Origin: an uncultured Paracoccaceae bacterium
GTDB taxonomy: Bacteria; Pseudomonadota; Alphaproteobacteria; Rhodobacterales; Rhodobacteraceae
Reading direction: 5' to 3'
Assembly (NCBI GenBank): GCA_937952085.1
Contig: CALFYQ010000047.1
Location: 1 to 17,864, forward strand
Length of the DNA stretch: 17,864 nucleotides
The position numbers were made by a program, and so were the translations under genes. Under the pieces are notes generated by a model. That model searched no databases. It was not told the origin of the DNA and saw only the letters and a program-made list of their open reading frames with translations. The first letter of the stretch is position 1. Each line of letters begins with the position of its first letter. Shown one piece after another: positions 6,778 through 13,641 of this stretch.

Positions 6778-7165
6778 TCAAGCCTCCCCGCTTCGATTCC
6801 CGCGCACGCTATCGCGCCACGGCGGATAGCGCTACCCGGCGAGCGGCCTTCGTTCCCGTTATGTCTCGCGCCCTGTCAGGGTAGGGCGTCCGCCGGGGCG
6901 GCGACGCCGCGCCTGCTTTGTGGGGGAGAAAATGGGCGCGCCCGCAGGCGCGCCAGTCTTCCGGTCGTCGAGGGACAGTCGCTTCTGGTCGCACCCCAAT
7001 CCGGCCGCGGCCGGGCGGGAATGCGGCGAAACCGGGGCGCTTCCGCTCCGTAGCCATTCGCAAGACCCGCCGATTTCGCGCCAAATGCCCGGCAGAATTC
7101 GGGTTCCGCCGCCCCCGGCGCCAATGCTCCACTGCCCGTTCATCGCTTGTGGGGAGCGAATCGTC
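6778..7165. other. 388-bp divergent gap between ssb and the VPLPA-CTERM gene
   Basis: No convincing protein gene was found. The gap holds GCTATC-N11-GATAGC at 6808-6830 close to ssb, a GGCGTC/GACGCC hairpin at 6885-6908, a GGCGCGCC/GGCGCGCC hairpin at 6935-6954 and a 14-bp perfect palindrome, CCGGCCGCGGCCGG, at 7001-7014. Short frames on both strands look like shadows. It may contain both promoters and possibly a minus-strand RNA ending at the 6935-6954 hairpin. Confidence 0.5.
6928..6954 (-). terminator. Terminator-like hairpin on the minus strand upstream of ssb
   Basis: GGCGCGCC (6947-6954) pairs with GGCGCGCC (6935-6942) around a 4-base loop. Read on the minus strand it is followed by CATTTTC, giving an 8-bp GC stem with TTTT 2 bases later. 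It lies 158 bases before the ssb start, so it could be an ssb leader attenuator or the end of an unannotated minus-strand transcript. Confidence 0.4.
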
Positions 7166-7792
7166 ATGACGAAGATCGGAATCGCGGCCGGCGCCGCGCT
7201 TTTCGCCTGTGCGGTCGCCGCCGCCGCGCAGGCCACGACCCTGAGCTCCGCGCCGTGCTCGACCGGAAGCCTGACCCTCGGCGGCGCCAATGCCGCAGCC
7301 TGCGCCGGAATCTTCGAGGGGAATGACGCAAACCAGTCTCTCGACGGCCTTTTCGGCGTTTCAGGCTGGAGCGAGATCGTGAAGCTCGACATGCCCGATC
7401 GCCGCCGCGGCGCATCGAACGCCCTCTCGGCCACGGCGAACGGAGTCACCCTCACCATCGACGGCGAAGGCAGAAGCGGCGGCTGGGCGGTCGACAGCTT
7501 CGGCGTCTTCGAGACCATCATGGTGGTCCTCAAGGGCGGGCCGACATTCTCCGCCTATCTGGTCAGCCGCGAGGCCGGGCTGAGCGGTTTCTGGAACATG
7601 CTTTCGCTGCAAAGGGGCAATGGCCGGGCCGGCCCCGACCTGTCGCATTTCACGCTCTATGGGCAGGGAACGGCGACCCGAGTCGCTGGCGTGCCCCTGC
7701 CCGCCGCCTTGCCGCTTCTCGGGTCGGGCCTCGCAGGGCTCGCCTTCGCGGCGCGGCGACGCAAGACGAAAGCGTCGCCCGAAATCCGGTAA
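7166..7792 (+). CDS. Exported protein with VPLPA-CTERM sorting tail
   Basis: A 208-residue secreted or envelope protein of unknown function. It has a Sec signal peptide (about 1-23, ending AAAAQA-TT). The body contains a pattern common in PEP-CTERM proteins: VVLKGGPTFSAYL (120-132) and LSHFTLYG (159-166). The tail is VPLPA (176-180), a hydrophobic stretch (181-195) and RRRK (197-200), the tripartite signal recognised by exosortase-type enzymes. Cys31 and Cys46 may pair. The ATG at 7166 is preceded by GGGGAG (7151-7156). The frame also opens further upstream at 6932, but that would bury the signal peptide. No exosortase gene lies in the window. A related tail occurs on the product of 9274-9942. 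Confidence 0.88.
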   Translation: MTKIGIAAGAALFACAVAAAAQATTLSSAPCSTGSLTLGGANAAACAGIFEGNDANQSLDGLFGVSGWSEIVKLDMPDRRRGASNALSATANGVTLTIDGEGRSGGWAVDSFGVFETIMVVLKGGPTFSAYLVSREAGLSGFWNMLSLQRGNGRAGPDLSHFTLYGQGTATRVAGVPLPAALPLLGSGLAGLAFAARRRKTKASPEIR

Positions 7793-7903
7793 TGAAGATT
7801 AACGGACCTCGTCGGCGCGCGGTCTTCCCATTTCCTTCACTCGCCCTTAACACAACCTATCCGAGAAGGGCTCGCCAGAAGCCATGTGAACGAGGGTTCG
7901 AGC

Positions 7904-8977
7904 ATGAAGCGTAACGCCGTGTCAGGGGCGAAGGACGATTTCGACGCATTTCAGTTCACGAAGTCGGCGAAGCCCGGCTCTCTTGAACCGGTCGCAGCGA
8001 CGGAGGCCTTCGGGCTTTCGCCGGAAGACGACGAAGCGCATGCGGGCCACGGCCGCGCCGCGCTCGACTTCCACCGCGGGCCGGATCTCGGCCCCGAGCT
8101 CGACGGCGACTTCGCCAAGGGCGGCGTGAAGGGCGGCTCCGACGGCTCCGTCGGCGGCGGCAAGGGCGGCGGCAAGGGCAAGGGCGGCGGCACGACCGAC
8201 ACCGGCGGCACGACAGATCCAGGCGGGTCCACTGACACCGGCGGCACGACCGACACCGGCGGCGGCACGGGCGGCGGCGGCACGACCTACGCCGGCGACT
8301 ATGTCAGCGGCCTCGACACGCCGAACGGCTTCAACATCGAACTGGTCTTCGCCGGCGACTGGACCGACGACCTCATCGGATCGATGGTTCGGGCCGCGGA
8401 GAAGCTGAGCGACCTCATCACCGGCGACCTTCCGAGCTTCAACGGCATCGACGACATTCGCCTTTCCTGCACGCTGACATCGATCGACGGCAGCGGCGGC
8501 GTGGTCGGCTCGGGCGGCGCGTCGGGGCTCCGGACGGACAGCTACCTGCCCTCCACCGGTTACATGCGCTTCGATTCGACGGACGCCGCGAACCTTTTCG
8601 CCCGCGGCATGTTCGATTCACTCGCCCTCCACGAGATGATCCACGCCCTCGGCTTCGGAAAGTCCGTCTGGGGCCGGCTCGGGCTTGTGACCGATCACAA
8701 CGGCGACCTTCGCTTCAACGGCGCCAACGCGACCGAGGCCTATAACGCCGAGTTCGCGAATCTCGCGGCGAACGACGCCCTCGCCGGGTTCGGCGCGCCG
8801 GTCGAGACCGATGGCGGAACCGGCACGGCCGGCTCGCATTGGGACGAGGCGCTGTTCCGGACCGAACTGATGACCGGCACGCTAAACACGACCAACTATC
8901 TCTCGTCGATGAGCGTCGCCGCGCTCGAGGACATGGGCTACGAGACCGTCTACGGAGACACCCTCCTCGTCGCGTGA
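7904..8977 (+). CDS. Leishmanolysin-like (M8-type) zinc metallopeptidase
   Basis: A predicted zinc protease of 357 residues. LHEMIHALGFG (242-252) is the HExxHxxGF zinc motif with His243, His247 and catalytic Glu244. A third His (312, in GSHWDE) and a methionine in ELMTG (321-325) fit the distal ligand and Met-turn of leishmanolysin-related enzymes, whose insert between the first and third ligand is long. The N-terminus (1-72) is charged and has no Sec signal peptide. A Gly/Thr/Asp-rich linker (73-127) joins it to the catalytic part (about 133-357). There are no RTX repeats. The ATG at 7904 was preferred over GTG 7886 because GAGGG (7892-7896) sits 7 bases before it. The substrate is unknown, and the export route is unclear. 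Confidence 0.83.
   Translation: MKRNAVSGAKDDFDAFQFTKSAKPGSLEPVAATEAFGLSPEDDEAHAGHGRAALDFHRGPDLGPELDGDFAKGGVKGGSDGSVGGGKGGGKGKGGGTTDTGGTTDPGGSTDTGGTTDTGGGTGGGGTTYAGDYVSGLDTPNGFNIELVFAGDWTDDLIGSMVRAAEKLSDLITGDLPSFNGIDDIRLSCTLTSIDGSGGVVGSGGASGLRTDSYLPSTGYMRFDSTDAANLFARGMFDSLALHEMIHALGFGKSVWGRLGLVTDHNGDLRFNGANATEAYNAEFANLAANDALAGFGAPVETDGGTGTAGSHWDEALFRTELMTGTLNTTNYLSSMSVAALEDMGYETVYGDTLLVA
8120..8284 (+). repeat. Gly/Thr/Asp-rich linker-coding repeats in the metallopeptidase gene
   Basis: Codes for residues 73-127 of the metallopeptidase, low-complexity units of the GGGK and TDTGGT type. At DNA level GGCGGCACGACCGACACC-like units recur, so the linker length may vary between strains by slippage. 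It separates the unusual N-terminal part from the catalytic domain. Confidence 0.75.
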
Positions 8978-9030
8978 CCTCGCGGCGAATGTGGTGCCTT
9001 AAGACCTCGGTTTCTTGAGGTGATTCGCGA

Positions 9031-9058
9031 TGCGGCGCGTCGGCCATGACGCGCCGCA
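9031..9058 (+). terminator. Perfect 11-bp hairpin after the metallopeptidase gene
   Basis: TGCGGCGCGTC (9031-9041) and GACGCGCCGCA (9048-9058) pair perfectly around a GGCCAT loop, 53 bases after the stop at 8977. It is followed by AT but no T-tract, so it is a strong stem but a weak terminator by the usual rule. It could instead be an operator or RNA-stability element. Confidence 0.45.
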
Positions 9059-9183
9059 ATACGTTCGGATCAACCTCAGGGAGAGCCAAACCCGCAACAC
9101 CACCGGATGGCGCCGCGGAAGGTCCTGTTAATATTCATCATCCCGCAATCGGCGGATGAGTGACTTAAAACACATCGGGATTC

Positions 9184-9212
9184 TTCACGTTTTCGCAGGA
9201 ATCCGCTAAAAC
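9184..9212 (+). promoter_or_regulatory. Candidate promoter of the VPVPA-CTERM gene
   Basis: TTCACG (9184-9189) and TAAAAC (9207-9212) lie 17 bases apart, each matching sigma-70 consensus at 4 of 6 positions, in the only AT-rich part of the 296-base gap before 9274. The implied 5' leader is about 55 nt. No sigma-54 (GG/GC) promoter, sometimes seen before CTERM genes, was recognised. Confidence 0.35.
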
Positions 9213-9273
9213 CAACCCTGCGTAAGGTCGCGTGTGTGTGCGGCGTAGCTAGTTCCTATCATGGGGTCAGCAG

Positions 9274-9942
9274 ATGAAACTGAATGTCTTGGTTGCTGCG
9301 GCCACCGCCGCGGTCGCGCTTTCCGCGAGCAACGCGCTCGCCGTTTCCGTCGACTTCACCCGGATCACGTCCAACTCGTCGGCTGACGCCGCGGCGCAGC
9401 TCGTGCTCGACGTTACGGACGGCGGCAACGGTGCCCTCTTCACCTTCTCGGTGCTCGACGGGGCGAACCCGGGTGCGAGCATCGCCGAAATCTACTTCGA
9501 GGATTCGAACTCGCTCTTCAGCTCCGTCAGCCTGTTCTCTCAGAGCGCCGGCGTGAGCTACGAGGTCGGCACCGTCAACCCGACCAATCTTCCGGGCCGC
9601 AACAACGCCACGCCGCCCTTCGCCCATACCGACGACTTGGTCGCTCAGGCTGATGGCGACAACGCGACCGGCGTCGGCGTCGGCGAAGAGCTCGTTCTCA
9701 ACCTGATCTACGCGAGCCTGAGCATCGGCTTCCAGGACGTGCTGGACGCGCTCGAGGCGGGTGATCTTCGCGTCGGCCTCCACGTCCGCTCGCTGCTCGC
9801 CGGCGAAAGCGATGCGTTCGTCAGCCTCCCGCCGGACGGCGACAACAGTACCGTCGTCCCGGTTCCGGCCGCGGGTCTCCTCCTCCTGAGCGGGATCGCC
9901 GGGCTCGGCTTCGTCCGGCGCCGTCGCCGCACCGCGGCCTGA
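9274..9942 (+). CDS. Exported protein with VPVPA-CTERM sorting tail
   Basis: A 222-residue secreted or surface protein of unknown function. The Sec signal peptide is clear (1-23, cleavage after ALA). The body is acidic, serine-rich and has no cysteine. Near its end it carries LRVGLHVRSL (165-174) and SDAFVSLP (179-186), a layout seen in PEP-CTERM proteins. The tail is VPVPA (195-199), a hydrophobic stretch ending around 213, then RRRRR (215-219), an exosortase-type sorting signal. The ATG at 9274 has only a weak GGGG ahead of it. An intrinsic terminator follows the stop. It shares the tail type with the 7166-7792 product but not its body sequence, so the two are probably sorted by the same system and not recent duplicates. 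Confidence 0.87.
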   Translation: MKLNVLVAAATAAVALSASNALAVSVDFTRITSNSSADAAAQLVLDVTDGGNGALFTFSVLDGANPGASIAEIYFEDSNSLFSSVSLFSQSAGVSYEVGTVNPTNLPGRNNATPPFAHTDDLVAQADGDNATGVGVGEELVLNLIYASLSIGFQDVLDALEAGDLRVGLHVRSLLAGESDAFVSLPPDGDNSTVVPVPAAGLLLLSGIAGLGFVRRRRRTAA

Positions 9943-9971
9943 CGTCCCGATCTGGCCTGACTGACCCTATT

Positions 9972-9995
9972 GGCCCCGCTTCGGCGGGGCCTTTT
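9972..9995 (+). terminator. Intrinsic terminator after the VPVPA-CTERM gene
   Basis: GGCCCCGC (9972-9979), a TTCG tetraloop and GCGGGGCC (9984-9991) form an 8-bp stem followed by TTTT (9992-9995). It lies 30 bases after the plus-strand stop and next to the minus-strand DUF4170 stop, which it could also help terminate. Confidence 0.9.
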
Positions 9996-9997
9996 CG

Positions 9998-10240
9998 TTA
10001 TCCGACTTCCTCGGTCTTCGAGTCGATCCGCTCCTCGTCGCGCAGGCGATGCAGGTGGGCGATGAAATAGCGCATCTGCGCATTGTCGACGCTGCGCTGG
10101 GAGGCGGCCTTCCAGGCGTCATAGGCCTTGGCGTAGTTCGGGTAGATCCCGATGATGTCGAGCGCGTCCGGGTCCTTGAACTCGGTCTTCGCGGTGTCTT
10201 TCAGCTCGCCCCCGAAGACGAGATGCAGTCTGACGGGCAT
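9998..10240 (-). CDS. DUF4170 family small protein
   Basis: An 80-residue cytoplasmic protein resembling the alphaproteobacterial DUF4170 family; its function is unknown. VRLHLVFGGELKD (3-15) at the N-terminus and YPNYAKAYDAWKAASQRSVD (33-52) are the recognisable parts, and the rest is charged and helical. The ATG at 10240 has a GAGGGAG a few bases upstream; a longer in-frame reading to 10273 adds only a low-quality extension. It lies 87 bp downstream of the cysQ-like gene on the same strand and is probably the last gene of that operon. Confidence 0.82.
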   Translation of the reverse strand: MPVRLHLVFGGELKDTAKTEFKDPDALDIIGIYPNYAKAYDAWKAASQRSVDNAQMRYFIAHLHRLRDEERIDSKTEEVG

Positions 10241-10327
10241 GCGCGGTCTCCCTCGTTGCGGCGCGGCCACCATAGCGCGGCGGCGGTTGACGGAAAACGC
10301 AGGCCGCGCGCCGTTTGGCGCCCCGCC

Positions 10328-11116
10328 TTACGCCGCCTTGCGGAGCCGGGCCAGAATGTCGGCGTGGAGCGCCGCCGGGCCGGCGACGACGCCCGGCATC
10401 CGCGGCATCGGCGCGTTGTAGCGCCAGCGCCCGCCCTCGGCGGTGGTCACGGTCGCGCCGGCCTCCTCGGCGATCAGCGCGCCCGCCGCCACGTCCCATT
10501 CCCACGCCTGCCGCAGCGTGAAGGCGAGGTCGAAGCTGCCCTGCGCCACAAGGCAATGCCGCTCGACCAGGCTGTTGCGGAAGGCGCGGTTCACCGGCGG
10601 CGGACCGCCGGGCCAGCTCGATGGCACCATCTGCGGCTTGCCGGCCAGCGCCGCCGCGCCGTCGATCTCGCTCCGGCCGGAAATGTGGAGCGGCGCGCCG
10701 TCGCGGAAGGCGCCGCCGCCCTTCTCCGCCCAGTAGGTCTCGCCCTTGGCGGGAAAATGCGCCGCGGCGGCGATCACCTCCCCCGCCTCCGCGACGGCGA
10801 GGGCGATGCAGAAGCCGTCGTCCCCGCGGATATAGGCGCGCGTGCCGTCGATCGGGTCGACGATGAAGATGCGCTCATGGGCGAGCCGCGCGGCATCGTC
10901 CTCCTTCTCCTCGGAGAGCCAGCCATAGCCGGGCCGGGCGCCGAGGAGGCGGGCGTGCAGCATCCGGTCGATCTCGATATCGGCCTCGCTGACCGGGCCG
11001 GCGCCGGCCGCCTTCTCCCAGCTTCGCGCGCCCTCGCGCCGCCAGCGCATGGCGATCTCGCCGCCCTCGCGCGCGGCCGCGACCAGAAGATCGAGCTCGC
11101 GCGACGCCGCGCTCAT
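10328..11116 (-). CDS. Inositol monophosphatase-family phosphatase, CysQ-like 3'(2'),5'-bisphosphate nucleotidase
   Basis: A metal-dependent phosphatase of 262 residues, probably hydrolysing 3'-phosphoadenosine 5'-phosphate formed in sulfate assimilation. The family's metal site is present: VSEADIEID (42-50), GYGWLSEEKEDD (63-74) with Glu69/Glu70, VDPIDGTRAYI (86-96) with Asp87 and Asp90, and WEWDVAAG (205-212) with Asp208. GYGWLSEE favours CysQ over SuhB, but substrate choice within this family cannot be settled by eye. Its ATG overlaps the pmbA stop as ATGA, so translation is probably coupled. The DUF4170 gene follows. Confidence 0.88.
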   Translation of the reverse strand: MSAASRELDLLVAAAREGGEIAMRWRREGARSWEKAAGAGPVSEADIEIDRMLHARLLGARPGYGWLSEEKEDDAARLAHERIFIVDPIDGTRAYIRGDDGFCIALAVAEAGEVIAAAAHFPAKGETYWAEKGGGAFRDGAPLHISGRSEIDGAAALAGKPQMVPSSWPGGPPPVNRAFRNSLVERHCLVAQGSFDLAFTLRQAWEWDVAAGALIAEEAGATVTTAEGGRWRYNAPMPRMPGVVAGPAALHADILARLRKAA

Positions 11117-12444
11117 GCGGAGGCCGCCACAAGACCCTCTGCGAGAAGGCTCGGCGTGACGAGGGATTTCGTTTCGTCGGCGTCGTCCGCCGCGACGAGG
11201 CGCATCAGGAAGTCCGGCAGCGAGCCGGCGATGGTCAGCTCGTTCACCGGATAGGCGATCTCGCCGCCCGAGACCCAGAAGCCCGCCGCGCCGCGGCTGT
11301 AGGCCCCGGTCGTCTGCGAGATGGAGGAGCCGATGAGCTGCGTCACGATCAACCCCTCGCCCATCTCGCGGATGAGCTCGTCCCGCGGCCGGCCGGGGGC
11401 GGCGAGGCGCAGGTTCGAGGTTCCAGGCCCCGGCGGCCCGCCGGTCCCCCGCCGCGCGCCGCCGGGCGCCGGCAGGCCGAGCCGCCGCGCCGTGGCGCTG
11501 TCCAAGGTCCAGCCGCGAAGCGCGCCGTCCTCGATCAGCGCCCGCGCCGAAAGCGGCAGCCCCTCGCCATCGAACGGGCGGGAGCCGAGGCCGCGGCGGC
11601 GCAGCGGCTCGTCGAGCAGCGAAAAGCCGGCGGGGAGCACCGCCTCGCCCATCCTGTCCTTCAGCCAGGAGGCGCCGCGCGCCACCGCCGCGCCGTCGAT
11701 CACCGAAAGGATATGCCCGACCAGAGAGCCCGCCACGCGCCGGTCGAAAAGCACCGGAAATGCGCCGGTCTTCGCCCGCCGCGGCGCCAGCCGAGCGACG
11801 GCGCGGAGGCCGGCCTCGCGGCCGATCTCCTCGGGCGGCGGCAGGTCGGCGCGGTGGGTGCGGGCGGCGAAGTCGTAGTCCGTCTCCATGCCGAGCCCCT
11901 CCCCCGCCACCGCGGAGACGGAGAGCGAGGCCGAGCTTCGCGCATAGCCGCCCGAAAAGCCGTTCGAGGCGCAGTAGAAGACGGAGGAGCGCCGCCAGCC
12001 CGCCTCCGCGCTCTCGACCTGGGAGACGCCTTCGACGGCCAGCGCCGCCGCCTCCGCCACCGCCGCCTCGGCGAGCAGCGTCGCGGGCGCCGGCTCCGGC
12101 CCTTCCTCGTCGATCTCGAGCGCCGGAAGCGCCGCCGGGTCCGCAAGCCCGCCTTCGGGCAGGCCGCACCAGGGGTCCTCCGGCGCGGCGCGGGCCATCG
12201 CCACGGCGCGCGCCGCCATCTCGCCGATCGCCGCCGGGTCGCCGCCGGAGACGCAGGCCTGCCGCCGCCCGATGAGGGCGCGGAGCCCGAAATCGAGGCC
12301 CTCGGAGCCCTCCGCCGCCTCAAGCGCGCCGCCGCGGACGGAAACGCCCCGCTCCCGCGCCGAAACGACGAGCGCGTCCGCCGCCTCCGCCCCGGCGGCC
12401 CGCGCCGCCGCGATGAGCCGGGCGCCGATCTCTTCGGGGCTCAT
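11113..12444 (-). CDS. pmbA: TldD/PmbA family metalloprotease-complex subunit (PmbA/TldE)
   Basis: In E. coli PmbA (TldE) pairs with the catalytic TldD to cleave unfolded peptides and mature modified peptides. The 443-residue product is of PmbA type: it has no HExxxH metal motif, and ends with GGEIAYPVNELTIAG (393-407), the family's conserved C-terminal signature. FPVLFDRRVAG and SRGAAGFWV further upstream are also typical. The ATG at 12444 overlaps the stop of the MAPEG gene as ATGA. An open frame continues upstream through the MAPEG gene but is a shadow. The tldD partner is not in the window. The coupling with a CysQ-like phosphatase gives no obvious functional link. Confidence 0.92.
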   Translation of the reverse strand: MSPEEIGARLIAAARAAGAEAADALVVSARERGVSVRGGALEAAEGSEGLDFGLRALIGRRQACVSGGDPAAIGEMAARAVAMARAAPEDPWCGLPEGGLADPAALPALEIDEEGPEPAPATLLAEAAVAEAAALAVEGVSQVESAEAGWRRSSVFYCASNGFSGGYARSSASLSVSAVAGEGLGMETDYDFAARTHRADLPPPEEIGREAGLRAVARLAPRRAKTGAFPVLFDRRVAGSLVGHILSVIDGAAVARGASWLKDRMGEAVLPAGFSLLDEPLRRRGLGSRPFDGEGLPLSARALIEDGALRGWTLDSATARRLGLPAPGGARRGTGGPPGPGTSNLRLAAPGRPRDELIREMGEGLIVTQLIGSSISQTTGAYSRGAAGFWVSGGEIAYPVNELTIAGSLPDFLMRLVAADDADETKSLVTPSLLAEGLVAASA

Positions 12445-12842
12445 GCCGCGATCCGGACGAGCGCATGGGCGATCAGCCCGAGCGCGAGGAGCATCGTCGC
12501 CGTCAGCGTCAGCGCCATGCCGACCGCACGAAACCGCATCCCGCCGCGGCCCGCGAAATGCAGCGCATGGAGAAGCCGGCCGAGCGTGAAGACGGCCCCG
12601 GCCCCGTGCACCGCGACGCCGGGCGCGCCGAGAAGTTCGGCCAGCGCCAGGAGGATCAGCCCCATCGGCATCGTCTCGGCCGCGTTGGCGTGGCCGCGGA
12701 TCAGCCTGCCAAGCTCCGCGTCGCCGCCATCGCCGAGGCTCACCCGCGCCGCGCCGCGCCGGCGCACCACCAGCAGGATGAGCCATGCAAGAATAAGGGC
12801 GTTCAGCCCGGCATAGAGCGCGGTGGCGATGGGTGGCGTCAT
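12441..12842 (-). CDS. MAPEG-family integral membrane protein
   Basis: A 133-residue inner-membrane protein of the MAPEG family, which includes glutathione-dependent eicosanoid enzymes. Bacterial members are mostly uncharacterised. About four membrane segments can be read (roughly 5-26, 58-73, 76-95 and 107-131). The family-like signature RGHANAAETMPMGLIL (49-64) has the conserved Arg, Asn and Glu that bind glutathione in characterised members. The start at 12842 lies just after a 7-bp hairpin whose 3' arm contains the Shine-Dalgarno GGAG. Its stop overlaps the pmbA start. It is the first gene of the operon MAPEG, pmbA, cysQ-like, DUF4170. Confidence 0.87.
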   Translation of the reverse strand: MTPPIATALYAGLNALILAWLILLVVRRRGAARVSLGDGGDAELGRLIRGHANAAETMPMGLILLALAELLGAPGVAVHGAGAVFTLGRLLHALHFAGRGGMRFRAVGMALTLTATMLLALGLIAHALVRIAA

Positions 12843-12869
12843 GAAAGCTCCGTCGGCCGGCTACGGAGC
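12843..12869 (-). promoter_or_regulatory. Hairpin covering the Shine-Dalgarno sequence of the MAPEG operon
   Basis: On the minus strand GCTCCGT (12863-12869), loop AGCCGGCCG and ACGGAGC (12847-12853) form a perfect 7-bp stem, followed by TTTC and the ATG at 12842. The GGAG that would serve as ribosome binding site (12848-12851) is inside the 3' arm. It may limit translation, or act as the terminator of the upstream hda transcript. Confidence 0.55.
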
Positions 12870-12960
12870 CCCGGTCCGCGGCCCCCACGTCTGATTGACG
12901 GCCCGGAAGATGGTCCGGTCCGGCGCGGAAGTCCACGGCGCGGGGCGTCGCGGGGGCCCT

Positions 12961-13641
12961 TCAGGGCCGGCCGATGGTCTTGCGCACGAAGGCGAGGTCG
13001 ATACGCTGCGCCGCCTGGAGCGCGGCGGCGTCAAGCCGCGCGGCCGTCTCCGCCGCGGCGGCGGGCGAGCGCTCGATCCGCCGGGAAAGCCACTGGATCA
13101 CCTCCTCGCCGACATGGAGCCGCCGGTCCGCGAAATGCTTGCGAAGAAGCGCGGCGAGGAGGGCCTCGTCCGGCGGCTCCAGCGCCGCCGTCATCATGCC
13201 CTGGAGCCGCGAGGCGAGGTCCGGCGTCCGGATCGGCCAGCCCCGCGGCGCGGCCCGCCCGGTGACCAGTAGCCGCGCGCCCTCCGCCCGGGCGAGGTTG
13301 ATGAGGTGAAAGAGCGCCGCCTCCGCCGCCGGGTCCCCGCCGATCCGGTCCGCGTCCTCGACCGCGACGGCGCCGAAGGAGACGAGGGCCGGCGCGTCCT
13401 CCGCGCGGAGCGCGGCGGCGGCGACGCGCTCCGCGCCCGAAAGGTCGCAGAAGGCGAGCGCGAGATGGGTCTTGCCGCTCCCCTCCGGCCCGGTCAGCGC
13501 CAGCGCGCCGTTCGGCCAGTCCCGCCAGCCGTCGATCAACCGCACCGCCGCCTCGTTCGAGGGCGCGACGCGGAACGCCTCCCGCCCGCGGGCGGGACGG
13601 GTCGGCAAGGCGAGGTCGAGCGGAATCTGCGCCGCCGTCAC
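12961..13641 (-). CDS. hda: DnaA-regulatory inactivator Hda (HdaA)
   Basis: A DnaA-like AAA+ protein that, with the DNA-loaded beta-clamp, stimulates ATP hydrolysis by DnaA and so prevents re-initiation of replication. The 226-residue product starts with AAQIPLDLAL (3-12), a clamp-binding motif at the N-terminus as in Hda. Walker A is GPEGSGKTH (51-59), Walker B is around VAVEDAD (92-98), LLVTGR (124-129) fits sensor 1, and Arg145 in DLASRLQ is the likely arginine finger. It has no DNA-binding helix-turn-helix domain, so it is not DnaA. The start is GTG at 13641, overlapping the AI-2E stop as GTGA, so translation is probably coupled. The two genes are neighbours in many alphaproteobacteria. 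Confidence 0.93.
   Translation of the reverse strand: MTAAQIPLDLALPTRPARGREAFRVAPSNEAAVRLIDGWRDWPNGALALTGPEGSGKTHLALAFCDLSGAERVAAAALRAEDAPALVSFGAVAVEDADRIGGDPAAEAALFHLINLARAEGARLLVTGRAAPRGWPIRTPDLASRLQGMMTAALEPPDEALLAALLRKHFADRRLHVGEEVIQWLSRRIERSPAAAAETAARLDAAALQAAQRIDLAFVRKTIGRP

Noticed and set aside
6932..7165. In-frame upstream start of the VPLPA-CTERM gene at ATG 6932, with GGGGGAG ahead of it
   Set aside because: It would place 78 residues before a clear Sec signal peptide, and the terminator-like hairpin begins 3 bases after this ATG begins. The ATG at 7166 has its own GGGGAG.
8978..9273. Sigma-54 promoter before the VPVPA-CTERM gene
   Set aside because: Some CTERM genes use such promoters, but no GG/GC pair with correct spacing and context was recognised here.
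10328..12169. A 613-codon minus-strand frame joining the cysQ-like gene to upstream sequence
   Set aside because: Only the last 262 residues show family motifs. The upstream part is out of frame with pmbA and low-complexity, and the ATG at 11116 overlaps the pmbA stop.
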